A stretch of 64,000 nucleotides of DNA from Ceratodon purpureus (Eukaryota; Streptophyta; Bryopsida; Pseudoditrichales; Ditrichaceae): contig CM026431.1 in assembly GCA_014871385.1 (NCBI GenBank), positions 4,442,604 to 4,506,603 on the forward strand, given 5' to 3'. A program made the position numbers and the translations under genes. This document shows, one piece after another, positions 35,818 through 46,314 of the stretch. The notes under the pieces are model-generated. The model was given only the letters and a program-made list of their open reading frames with translations, did no database searches and had not been told where the DNA came from. The first letter of the stretch is position 1. Each line of letters opens with the position of its first letter.

Positions 35818-37497
35818 CTACCTGGGAGGGAACATCAAATGCATTGCATCGTGGAGCTTTATTGGGACGTGAGTGGCCACAAACACCATTCCTCCTTTGC
35901 GGCGGTGCTCGTCCATTAAATCCTCAAGGATTTCAACTCCCTAATCAGAAGTAAGGTCAGGAATTAAACCAATTAACAATTAACAATCAATTAAACCAAG
36001 CTAGAAGTACCATTTCCTTCCTGTTATTATCATCTAATAAAAGAAAAGGGAGAAGACATTCTATCTAAAGCTGTCATTCATATTCCATGACTCAACACCC
36101 AGGCATTCAATAGTTTTCGTTATACCTCCGTGTCAAGACCAACAGATGGCTCATCCAATAACCATAATGGCCGGGGCACTGCCAGCATCCTTGCAAGCTG
36201 CAGTCTTTTTCTCTACCAAATGACAGACCAATATAAGTATCTTCATTAAAGATGCGATTTCAATATAAAACCAGGTGCTTAAACTACAAAATCCTGTGCG
36301 TCACTGTTACAATTTAATTGACACCTAGACAGGTCTTGTTTCACCTCAAAAAACCAACTGGCAGAACTCTTATCAAATCAGGAAACCAATCTTTCTGAAT
36401 TCAAGTGTTGATCATGCCTCAAAACTGATTTGAATTGGAAAGATACCCATGTAGATTAATATATTTTTTGAAAGTAAGTAGAATAGGGAAATAATCTCTC
36501 CAAATACCTGCCCCATTGAAAGCACGACTGCCTTCTCTTGAGCGATTGTTCCTAGACCCATTTTATCCAGTGCCCACTGAGTTCGTCCTTCGCCTCCTTC
36601 TAAGACCTCCCAAAAATGCTACACACAATTCACATCTCTTTTAATACGCCACGACCACACGATAACATGGCTGGGCTCTAATGTAAGATATTCAATGATA
36701 TTGTCCCATCCAATAACGCAGAAACTGGAAAGATGACACACCACATTCTCATATACAGTCATTGCCTTCTTGATAGCGTCCTTTGCAGCGATCAAATGGA
36801 CTTGCGGCCGATACACTGTGCTGCACATGCCCATGCAACATCCCCACAAACATCAAAATCTACTCAATTCATCAATGTTGGTTTCATACAGAATGCATAT
36901 TACTCAAGTGAGACTAGGGAAAGAACTCAGGAAACTCATCAAGTGACTAAATGCTATCCTAATGTTGGCCACATCAAGACAAAATACACCTGCACTCCAT
37001 ATGAAGAGATAATGTGGAAGAGATAGAAGAATGGGCTTACAATCATATAGACCAGCCTGGGACAAATCGTTTCCATCCCAAAAGAGCCGACCCGCACTGG
37101 GCTTTATGAATCCGCACAGCTGCCAGAACAAAACGGTCCACAATGAAAAAAATACCAAAGGACTTCAAAGGCTTACAAAAAAGATCTCAATAATCTAGTT
37201 GTACACCAGAATCTTGAGCATCAAAAACCCTAAAACTAACCTTGTTCACACAATTTCATGTACACGAATAATAACCATGCATCCCATGAAACTAACTAGA
37301 ACCTGAGAGAAAAAAGTACTTACAAGGCGGAGGAAACTCGATTTCCCTGAAGCATTGGGCCCTGTTAGCACAACCGCAGAGCCTCTGTGGAGCGTGAAGT
37401 TGATATCCCGCACAATCACCTGCTCATTGCGCATGCACGCCAGCCCACTCCCTAGCAGCCAGGGCGCAGGCGGCCCTCGCCTCAGCCGCGCTGCCAT
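35818..37497 (-). CDS. ABCI1: ABC-transporter ATPase, ABCI1/CcmA type (cytochrome c maturation), 215 aa
   Basis: Six exons join in phase: 37324-37497, 37041-37119, 36742-36815, 36508-36618, 36126-36212, 35818-35940. Walker A is LTGPNASGKSSFLRL, with Ala in place of the usual second Gly but the GxxxxGKS core kept. GFIKPSAGRLFWDGNDLS follows, then HFWEVLEGGEGRTQWALDKM, which matches plant CCMA. The signature is LSMGQRKRLQLAR, Walker B is LWLLDEPSVGLD and the switch His is in VFVATHVP. Length is close to the roughly 229 aa of the Arabidopsis protein. It is the nucleotide-binding subunit of the mitochondrial heme-delivery complex that works with mitochondrially encoded CcmB/CcmC. The end at MFPPR plus TAG is a few residues early; the stop lies in a GTAGGT that could instead be a splice donor. 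Start MAARLRRGPP is the only in-frame Met of the exon that suits. Confidence 0.9.
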
Positions 37498-37903
37498 TGC
37501 CCAGAATGCTCACAATCGTAACTCTTCCTTAAACCCTTTCTTAAACCCTAGAACCCACTTCAAAGTTCACAAATCAAGACCCTGTGTTCTTCACAAAACC
37601 CAAAACCCTGACCGCCCCAAAACAGAGCAAAGCCCTGTGGTCGCATTTCATTTCATATGATTCATGTCATGCGAGCCGACACAAGCTCCAGTTCACGTGA
37701 CTCGAGTCACCGATCTTCGCTTCAACAAATCGACGAAGACGAGAGCATCACAGTTGAGGTGGCACAAGGGTGGGTCCCACCATGTCAAAAGTAACTACTA
37801 AATATTTGAGAATATGAAAAAGCATTCTTTAGGAATTTAAACTGGAAGTTTGTGTGCTCAACGACGAGGTTATATGAGGTTGTTGTTTTCAAAGGAATTT
37901 GAC
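37498..37903. other. 5' flank of ABCI1 and left flank of the pogo element
   Basis: No gene. It contains AAACCCTA-like stretches at about 37533-37550 just upstream of the ABCI1 start, a motif common in plant promoters of housekeeping genes. Confidence 0.4.
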
Positions 37904-38387
37904 TATCGTAGAACGTCCAAAAATGGCGCAGTGCCGAAAATGGAGCTCTAGTAACAACGTAGGGTGTTCAAGAACTGATCAGTTATTGTGTAAAAAGTGA
38001 CGGCTTGTAGCCGTGGATGAAAATTGCGCCATTTTTGAATGGAAGTATACAAGTTTTGGATGACATCATGCATTTCTACAAAAGTGGTATGGCACTTTTT
38101 GGATGATTGGCTGGGTAGTTATGAAACAAATGTGGAGCATTTATTACTTGATGCAGAACAAATTATTCAGTAAAATTAGTTGGTTAATAGTGGCGGCCCG
38201 CTCATAAACCAATGTGCGGCTTGTGCATTAATTTGAAATGTAGTGCACGATTTCCAATTGTTTTGCATTCATATTTCAATTCTCATTGTTCACAAATTGG
38301 TTTCGACTTGTTTTGTTTGATGAGTTTAGAGTGCTTCATTTGCAACTTCAGATTGTAAACAGATTTTGCACACACATAGTTTCAGAA

Positions 38388-41300
38388 ATGGAGGATGATG
38401 ATAATTTGAGTTTTGATGAACTAATGTCACAGAGGGGAAGTAGCAGTAGACAAAGGCGAAGAGGTCGAATTCCTTCACTGCGATTGCATACTAGAGAGGA
38501 AGATGAGCATCGAGGACCATATGAGGAGATTCAATCTCAAGGGTATCTCATGTGTGGACAGCAACCGCAAGAGCCTGCACAATCCCAGAGCGAGGAAGCT
38601 GATGGACAGGAAGGGGAACATGAAGAACTCGGTGAGCAACCACTTAGTTGCCGTCAACGAGCTTCAACACAGCAGCAGGTACAGCATTTCTAAGTTAAAC
38701 CGGCAACTACTGCTATCAATTTACAAAACTATTAGGACACAGTGGTGAGATTGAGCGATGCCGTGCTAGACTTCGATCTGTAAATTTCTCAGAGAATACT
38801 CGACACTTCTTCTTCGCTGCTAGCATTAGAGTTTTGAAATGGCATTAAGCTAGTATCTGAAAATATGGACTTTACCATATTTCAAGGGGTTGTCAATGAT
38901 CGACTTGACGACACCGAAAGCGTTAGCGTAGAAAATCACAGAGCCTGGAAGCTCAGTTTGAACGCTCTCCAACATGGGCTTCAAGGCATTGTTGAAGTTG
39001 ATGGCGTAGTCGTTCACCTCTTGGACGCACTCCCCATTCTTGCTTCTTGTGGAGAGCACAGAAGGTGCGCAACCGATGGGACCCATGTTGGAAATAATGA
39101 ATTTTCTCATCCCAAACCATATGCTGTCTGCAAGCAGATTGTCATTTTTACAGCTTAGATTCATTGTCTCATAAGCGACGATCGAATCCTCGACATGGTA
39201 CTTAAAAACAGTGAGCAGGTGATTGAAGGTGATTGAATATTGTAACTTAATCTGCCCTCTGAAGAGAGTGATTAGTCGGTCTAGGTATTGAGGCAGTGTG
39301 TACATGTTTTTGGTGTTGGATGTGAGAGCCATGTAGTTGTTGATGTAATCGTTACCTCCAACTGTGAAAGAGTAGATGCCGTTGTGAATCAGTTTTTCCA
39401 TCCCTTGTTGTCCAATCATCAGAGCAATCTGCTGCTTCGTTTTCGTAAAGTGATCGAATTGCTGTGACATTGTAACACGGCCGATCTGAACACGAATCCA
39501 CAGCGTTAGCCATCACAGCCAGGAAATATAACTCACATTGTCATATTCTTCTACGGTCGTCTTTTGGAGCATATATAGTAATCAGGAAAAAAGAATTTCA
39601 CAGATTGATCCTTACAAAGACTTGGCCGGATTCTTCCTGAATGCCTGCTCCAGCAGAAGCATAGTTCACCCCATGTAGAAGGTTACCTCCTGTAGCTGGT
39701 TACCTCCATGTTTAGGCTCTCCTGGCTCATTTGAGCCACTTCCGCGGTTGACAGGATTTTGATGGAGCGGACGCAATTTAGAAACTCACTGCATGATTCG
39801 GAAAAAATATGCGCAGGTTAGTCAACAGAGGTAAAGTTGCACTTGCATCGAAATTTGTCAAAGGAAAAAGACACGGATATGATGAATGACCACTCATATC
39901 ATATGAAGTAATACTCATGTGATTTAAACGAAGCCTAAATGAAGGTCATTAAATCCAGTTTCTGGATGTGAGGACTCACTCCCAGGGATGGTCACCGAGA
40001 AGAAGTGTGTCGTTCTCGTTGTCAACAAACACAATTTGCCAGCCCGAGTGATCCTCCATCAGACAATCCAGTTGGAACATGTGTGCTAGTACTTTTGTGA
40101 CTGCTAATTACTTCGATGTTCAGAATTAGAATTAAACTGATGTGTACCTAATATACCTCGGTTTATCTTGCAGGTTGGTCGGATTCGACAGAGGGCAACA
40201 TCTGGCTGTAGGGGTGGCGGTGAGCTCCGGAGCAGGGCGCCTGCATCAGCAAGCACTAGGCCGTTAAAACTCAAGAAGAACGGAAATTGGACAGATGCGC
40301 AGCTGGAGCAAGCACTATCAGCAATTCAAGACGATGGGCTGAAAATTCGGGAGGCTGCAAGAATGTATAACATACCTGCCACATTGCTCCGCAACCACTT
40401 GTGGGGGACGACATCTGGGCGACAGAGAGGTATACGCCCAACCTTGAAACAAGATGAAGAAGGGAAATTAGTGGAGTTCATCTTCAAAATGCAAGAGCTT
40501 GGTAATCCATTGACACCTACAGATCAGAGAGTTAAAGTAGCACAAGCTACTCAAGCACGACAAACACCTTGGACTGCAAAGGGCCTACTTGGCAGCGGCT
40601 GGTTGAGAAGCTTTCGAAATCGGCATCCTGAACTTTCACTCCGTAAGTCTCAAGAACTTGCAGTTGCCCGTGCTCGAGGCTTGTGTCCTGAAATTGTAGA
40701 AGGCTTTTATGCTAATCTAGAATACCTGTACTCAACTCACAATTATCCAGAGTCCCATATCTGGAACTGTGACGAGTCTGGTGTCCAAGGGGCAAAGAAC
40801 GGTGGAGCAATGGTCTTGGCAAAGAAGGGCAGCAAGTTAGTGAATTCTATCACACCTGATCAAAGGGAGCACATTTCAGTACTTTCATGTATCAACGCAG
40901 CAGGTGGAAAGATTCCCAATTTTTACATTGTAAAGGGCAAAAATTTTACATCAAACGTGGTCAAGAGATGCGAACCTGGAGCTCTCATGGGAGTTCAACA
41001 CAATGCGTGGATGACGAAGTTCCTCTTTGAAAGCTGGATTGCTCACTTTCTGAAGAAATTGGGAGATGGTCCTGGGGTTTCACCTGTGAACAGGCATCTG
41101 CTCATAGTTGACGGCCACACATCACATGTTACAATGGAAGTCGCAAAAACTTGCATGCAGCACGGCATTGACGTTTTAACTCTACCATCACACACGTCGC
41201 ATGCTTTGCAACCTCTCGACAAGACTTGCTTCGCACCTTTTAAAGCGGCATTTAGAAGGATCCGAGACAACTGGATGAGGGGTCAAACAAACAAGAAGGT

Positions 41301-44300
41301 GGAGAAGAGCTTACTGTGCGAGTGGACCGCTCAAGCTCTCGGACAGGCACTCACAGTAAACAATATCAAAGCAGGCTTCAGGCGGACAGGAATCTGGCCC
41401 CTCGACAGGGGCGTGTTGGCAGGGGATATGGGCCCATCGGCTAATTTCCAAGCTGGAGCTGAAGAGGGATCCTCCGCCTCTGATGGAGACGACAGCGAGC
41501 AAGGTGAGGACGATGAGCAGGTTGCAGCAATTGGAGCCTGAGGTAAGAAACTTAAAAACCTTGAAAACCTATATTAGTCCAGACGGCGTTAAGAGATCTG
41601 AATAACCAGTTTGTGTCACGAAGCTTTCTAAAGAACATAACTCAAAAATGGCAATGATTGAAGGACCTGAATCTGACTTTTGGGGTAGAATGTTACAACA
41701 CCTCTGGTTGTCGTCGGAATGGGGAGCATAGTTTCTGCGATCAGTACATCCCACCCAATCTATCAGCATGCATGTAATTAAACACCGTTCTTTCACTCCG
41801 ACTTCAAAGCGATTGAAGTACTTAGCGGATTTTATTACAGATACATGTAACATTATTTGTAATTTAATCTTACTAGTTGTGTGAGACTAACGGGACTCTT
41901 CTGCTTGACAGTCAATGAATAACATATTATTAAACAGTTCATCAACGACAGCATGAAAGAATGACACAGATAGTGTACTATTAACCTTAATAACAGCTGC
42001 CACTTGCAGTAGTGTAGCTTGTGACCAGGGACGGCCGATGAGTTGCAACCCAATCGGTAAACCATCCTCGTCATGTCCTATTTGAGAACCCAATTCACAC
42101 GAAGTGTTAGTCGGACCAAGTCACATACTCAATTTGAATAACCATTTAATTTTGACAAGTTGACACAAGTGAGGTATTTGAAGCTCTTTTTTTTTCTCAA
42201 TTTTTTTCCTGAAGGAGTGATAATGTTTTCAACAATTGAACCAGCAGGAGAGAAAAGAAGTCAACTTCGACTTGAATGAATCTAGAGTCATTATAGAGGG
42301 TGACTATAGAACCATTGTTACTTGGTTGTAATGTAGTGTACAAACGAAACAAAGACGCAACTAATTGAAATTAAACATACCGGTACAGAGAGGGCTGGCA
42401 ATCCATGAAAATTTCCAGCGACTTGGAAACTACAGTAGCATACTCGTCAGAATCTGCATTTGAAGCCTTTAACACACAGGCACCTGCATATTCACGAGAA
42501 CCCTAAGTCTTAGTAACCAAAACCATGAGGTGGCCCAGAATCGATTACTGAATGGTGATAAATCCAGAGGAAGAATCTGGCCAGAATCGCCAGTTCGTGT
42601 ATATGTGTGATACATGATGTTCGATGAGATCACATCGTTCCTAAGTGTTCCTGCTTTTTAGAATTAGTCAATCAAGGCAGCTGCGAGCTTTAGGAAGGCT
42701 AAATATTGACAAACTAAACTACAAGTGAACTGGAACGCTAAAGTGAGGGTACTGAGACTATGGTTACATTGCTACAGTATGTAGATTCACAAAATAAAAA
42801 GGCACAATAGTTAACATACCTCTGACTTCTCGGAACCCTGCTTTTTCAATCCTGTTAACCATCCAATGTAGAAAAATGCAAACCCAGTTAAGTTAATGAC
42901 TGCTTAAGCCACCGAAACAGAGCGCATAAAACCTCGTATCCACAAGACAGCCACATGCAGACTAGGAAACTAACAACATCTGTGCTTTATTCGGTTGAAA
43001 CGAAATAATGAACCAACTACAGTTTAATTTATGAACACGAACCATCCGTAGCTTTGTGCTCAAAGCTCTTATCGAAACTTCCGGTGAGTTTGAGAAGCTG
43101 CTCAAAATGTGGCTTGTAGTAAAGAACTCCTTCTAGGGACGCATAATTTGATAGTTGTTTGCCAATCTATCTTAACACTTATTGTAGCCTACTCACTTGA
43201 ACTCGCTGCCTTGAACTCGCTGACTTGAACTCGCTGCCACTAAATTCAACTGACTTGAACTCCATCGCTGCCATCGAAACTTACGAAGTGAGGGTGGGTA
43301 CTTGGCTTTACTCCGAACCAAAACCTCCTAATTACTTGTGACTGCTAATTACTTCGATGTTAACTGCAAAAATGACAATAACGACGGCTGCAGCAAAGCA
43401 GGCTCTGAGCAAATCCTAACATGTGACGACTGAGGGTTTGGGATGGGGTTTAGGTACCGGCACAGCAGGCAACGCTTTTGCTGCGGGAGACTTCGGTGAG
43501 GGCCCATCTGCAGCAGCGAGCAATGACGTCAATGCCAATGTAGAGCAAGATCGAGAACCTAGGTACTATGTGAATGTTCCTAATGCAGAGGAAAGTACTC
43601 ACGAAGTGGAAGACAGGGCTGTGAACATTGATCGAGATTTTGAATCGACCCTGCAAGAGCGAAATGAAGATCAGAATTTCAGCTCATTTCTAGCCCTCCC
43701 GGAGGTTATTCCAGCTCGAAAAAGAAAGCGTCAGCAACCACTATTGGATTTCACAAAATCCCATATCTTGACCTCAGAAGACTACATCTCTGCATGTGAG
43801 CAACTTCTAGCAAAGCGACAAGAGAATGAAGAAGCAGCAAAGCGCAAAGCTGTAGAGAGAGCTCCAAACCAAGAAACTCGAAGGAGAGAAAAAGAGGAGC
43901 GCATCGCAGCTGTGAATCAAAGGAAGGCTGAACGTGCAGCCAAGCGGCTGGAGAAGGAGCGCCTTCAAGCTGAGAGGAGGGCTGCGGGGGGAGGACGAGG
44001 AAGGCGGCACAACCCACAAAGCAACCTTGCCGGGAGCAGCACCTTCGCAGGGAGCTGTGCGTCGCTGCAGAACCCTACAGGGGCGGAGGGATGGGACGCC
44101 AGAGCGGAGGTGATACAAGGTGGCGGGCCGCAGGGGGTTTGGGGCAGCGGCACTACAGCTGAGCTGATGTGCAACGCCGCAGCAGGCAGATGTGCAACCA
44201 ACTCCGCAGCAGATTTGCAACGAGGAGCAGACACAGCATTCTCCACCTTCGGCAGAGATGTACAACGTCCAGCCCACCTCCACCCACACATGTCGCATGC

Positions 44301-44448
44301 AACCTCATCAACTCCATTCCGACCACCCACTTCAAATGTGTGGCCGTCTCCACCACCCATGTTCTACAATCCGATGCTTATGACTCCCTTCTTCCCCCCC
44401 TCAACGGCACCCTTCACTGGATCTGAAAGCAAGGGTAACCCAAGATAG
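38388..44448 (+). CDS. pogo-like DDE transposase with CENP-B-type HTH, 871 aa, three exons
   Basis: Exons 38388-38678, 40174-41503 and 43454-44448 join in phase. Exon 1 is acidic and Arg/Gln-rich ([20 protein letters not shown]). Exon 2 has the psq-type HTH ([20 protein letters not shown]), a CENP-B-type second HTH ([20 protein letters not shown]) and the DDE_1 catalytic core: [23 protein letters not shown] and [11 protein letters not shown] give the three acidic residues. [13 protein letters not shown] closes the core. Exon 3 holds [29 protein letters not shown] and a long Glu/Arg/Lys coiled coil, then a Pro-rich tail. Exon 2 read on without splicing stops at 41541. The exon 3 frame has no ATG of its own, which supports the splice from CAAG (41503) to 43454. 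It binds the 25-bp ends and moves the element. Confidence 0.82.
38866..39690 (-). pseudogene. Captured GDSL esterase/lipase fragment in transposase intron 1
   Basis: Minus strand, antisense to the transposase. One exon piece near 39610-39690 reads [20 protein letters not shown], then GQVF and a GTAAGG donor. The next (39470 leftward) reads [29 protein letters not shown], and after an unspliced intron [53 protein letters not shown]. These are the GNDY block, the GPIGC block and the Ala/Phe block of plant SGNH/GDSL lipases. The catalytic start and the final DxxH block are absent. Introns are kept, so the source was genomic DNA. No role for the protein is expected. Confidence 0.85.
39700..40085 (-). 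pseudogene. Captured auxin response factor (ARF) C-terminal PB1-domain fragment in intron 1
   Basis: Minus strand. The first piece reads [20 protein letters not shown] then [13 protein letters not shown] with a GTGAGT donor. After an intron ending CATGCAG the second reads [20 protein letters not shown] and MSQESLNME. This is the ARF/Aux-IAA PB1 interaction domain (SGWQLVFVDxEND, LLLGDDPWxEF, CVRxIRILSPxEV). Splicing from TGGGA to TGAG restores WDEF in phase, so the captured splice sites are still sound. The piece abuts the GDSL fragment at about 39690-39710, a junction between two unrelated genes. Confidence 0.88.
40095..40120 (+). repeat. 26-bp direct repeat at the right edge of the captured block, intron 1
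   Basis: TTGTGACTGCTAATTACTTC followed by GATGTT, identical to 43336-43361 in intron 2. In both introns it lies to the right of the captured host sequence, before the splice acceptor. Confidence 0.85.
41985..42429 (-). pseudogene. Captured amidase (FAAH-like, amidase-signature family) fragment in intron 2
   Basis: Minus strand. Exon piece 42381-42429 reads [14 protein letters not shown], followed by a GTATG donor. Exon piece about 41985-42093 reads [20 protein letters not shown] then ATLLQVAA. This is the C-terminal AGNxxGLPAxSVPxG ... [13 protein letters not shown] part of amidase-signature enzymes and fits plant fatty-acid-amide-hydrolase-like proteins. The Ser-Ser-Lys catalytic region is missing. 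Introns are retained, as in the other captured pieces. Confidence 0.85.
43043..43160 (-). pseudogene. Captured LIM-domain protein (WLIM-like) fragment in intron 2
   Basis: Minus strand. [20 protein letters not shown] followed by [16 protein letters not shown] matches the plant LIM protein stretch LSNYSSMEGVLYCKPHFEQLFKE. The expected Cys of LYCKPHF is Tyr here. The piece is a single exon fragment. A further small minus-strand piece near 42830-42875 ([14 protein letters not shown]) looks coding but is unassigned. Confidence 0.75.
43193..43272 (+). repeat. Short tandem repeat, unit TTGAACTCGCTG(CC/A)
   Basis: Four to five imperfect copies between the LIM piece and the 26-bp repeat. Confidence 0.75.
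43336..43361 (+). repeat. 26-bp direct repeat at the right edge of the captured block, intron 2
   Basis: Identical to 40095-40120. See that entry. Confidence 0.85.
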
Positions 44449-44961
44449 AATAAGCAAAAAAAGCGCGCCAATGTTGGTTGCCAGCAAGGTCATTTCTGAA
44501 TTTTTTGTGCACCATGATAGTCAACAGATCGTGCTCTTACATGTGGCTAGGTGCACATCATGGGAACAAAAAGGAGTTATAATAGGACAATAATGAGAAC
44601 ATGGGAACTAAATGCTTACTTCAAGACTCCTTTTTAGCACAAAGGGAGTTCTTCTCCCTTAGATTTACGATCTCGTTTGTTCTTTTCCAGTGAGTCATTT
44701 GCTCCATTTTGGAACTAGTTTTGTCTTCTACCTAAACTCTCTCTTATTGCTTACGCATGGACCCTATGCACCACATGTGGGATTCTACTACCTTTCCTTC
44801 TTTTAATTGTAGATAATTCATCCTTTGCTCAAAAAATTCAATTCTTGAACCACTTGACTCCTTGGTGCCTTGCTCATCAACTAAAATTGCTACAACGCCT
44901 AAAACTCATTCAGATTCTCCATGCTGAAATTTGCGCCATTATTGGACGCTCTACTATAATC

Positions 44962-45060
44962 CTGTGATTCTAGGAGAGCTCCGAGAGAGGTGGAGAGCTC
45001 TCACATATTAAGGCTAGAAATGGTGGAAAGTGTGTCCCTGCTTTATATACCCGTACTCCC
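44962..45060 (+). repeat. Dispersed repeat, right copy part 1
   Basis: GAGAGCTCCGAGAGAGGTGG with flanks, matching about 34550-34620. It begins within a few bases of the right end of the pogo element, so pogo inserted at or next to this repeat. Confidence 0.6.
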
Positions 45061-45714
45061 ATTTGAGGTAAAGAAACCAAAGATTGTTCATACCGTCCAG
45101 TCGTGTACTAGAGTTGCAATAGAACATGGAGGTGGAAGACAAAAAATTGGAGAATTTCTTTATGATTGCGAACTGGTTTTGGTGGACTACAATACCACAT
45201 AATATGAAGTCGTGGTCTTTTTTGAATAATCTTCTATGCGATTTTTTGTGATATTAGTTAACTGTTTTAGGTGTTTTTGTGTGTTGAAAAAGATTCCACA
45301 ACATTTAGTTTAGAAAGAGTCTAGTATACAAGAAAGGGATTTGACAAACTTTCTATTTGGAGAGTTATGAATAACTATTTAAAGAGAATATACATACAAA
45401 TCAACTTCCATTCCTCATCATTGTTCTTTTCCTCTCAAAAAAGTATCTTCTAATTTCTAATTCCATTCCTTTTGATCAAATTGCCTTATTTTAACAATTT
45501 TTGGTTTATATATGTACCTGAGCCTCGACTTAATGGCGATATAACATTACAAGGCTTTCAACCATCATCCCATTGGAGAGAGCAAAAAGCCCTCTATTAA
45601 TATTTTATTGATGATTTTTTTTGAATCTAAAAATAAGTAAATTAAATAAATTGGTTAATTCAGCATTTTCATTCATCCAAACCATCAGCTTCTCAATGTT
45701 TGGCTATAGTCTAA
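45061..45714. other. AT-rich DNA splitting the right dispersed repeat
   Basis: No gene. By comparison with the left copy, it looks like about 650 bp inserted between the two repeat parts. Confidence 0.4.
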
Positions 45715-45835
45715 CCGGCCCTTAAACATTTTGTTTGTGAAGACCATGGAACATTCAGCACCTATGATAATGAAGGCTAACACGATGAATAGGGCCACAT
45801 CAGTTTAGTCTCGATAATGTACTGTATGTCTTCAG
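45715..45835 (+). repeat. Dispersed repeat, right copy part 2
   Basis: TTGTTTGTGAAGACCATGGA, then CACCTATGATAATGAAGGCT and AGGGCCACATCAGTTTAGTC, matching about 34645-34735. Confidence 0.6.
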
Positions 45836-46314
45836 AGAGTTGACGATAGATCGTATGGCACATTCACATGGACTCTAATGTGAAAGAGCGATATAGTTCA
45901 TACCTTCTCAAAATATCACGAAGAAATACATCAAGAATTCAAAGTCAAGAAACTGCATTTCAAGCTGGTAAGAACCATAGACCTTCAATAATACACATCA
46001 CAACAATTAAATGGTGAGCTGAGAACCTAATAATCAGAGTCAAGGAGCTACAGAACATGGCAACCAGTTTACAATCCAAATATCTAATTCTATTAATTTT
46101 GAGCAACGAAATAAGAACTTTTAACACAATAGTCATGAAATAACTTTCCCAACTGAATTGAAGTAAGAAAAATAAGTATATATAAAAAACTGCAATATCT
46201 TCCCGTTTGGAAGAAGCAGCTCGTAGAAGTTCAGCAACACGTCTAACATATATAATTAACAATCATGTCCGCTTAACAACGGCTTTGACCAGAGTATCCT
46301 CTTCACCATTTCTT
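45836..46314. other. 3' flank of the SEC14-like gene
   Basis: No separate gene supported. It contains an acceptor-like TATATGTTAG with RVAELLRAASSKREDIA downstream on the minus strand, which might be an alternative last exon. Confidence 0.35.

Larger units (their letters stand above)
37906..44956 (+). mobile_element. Complete 7.05-kb pogo-like (Tc1/mariner superfamily) transposon carrying four host gene fragments
   Basis: The left end TCGTAGAACGTCC...AATGGCGCA (37906-37930) and the right end read inward from 44956, TAGTAGAGCGTCC...AATGGCGCA, match at 22 of 25 positions. TA flanks both ends (37904-37905, 44957-44958), the duplication expected for this superfamily. Inside is a three-exon transposase gene with an intact-looking frame. 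Both introns are filled with pieces of unrelated host genes, all antisense to the transposase. An inverted copy of the end motif (TGCGCCATTTTTGA, 38025-38038) lies just inside the left end and may be a second transposase site. Confidence 0.88.

Noticed and set aside
43807-44360. Minus-strand Cys/Ser-rich open frames opposite pogo exon 3
   Set aside because: They are antisense shadows of the Arg/Glu/Ala-rich coding strand.
43423-44448. Independent gene starting at 43423
   Set aside because: The start would be GTG and a stop lies six bases upstream. It is better explained as the third exon of the pogo transposase.
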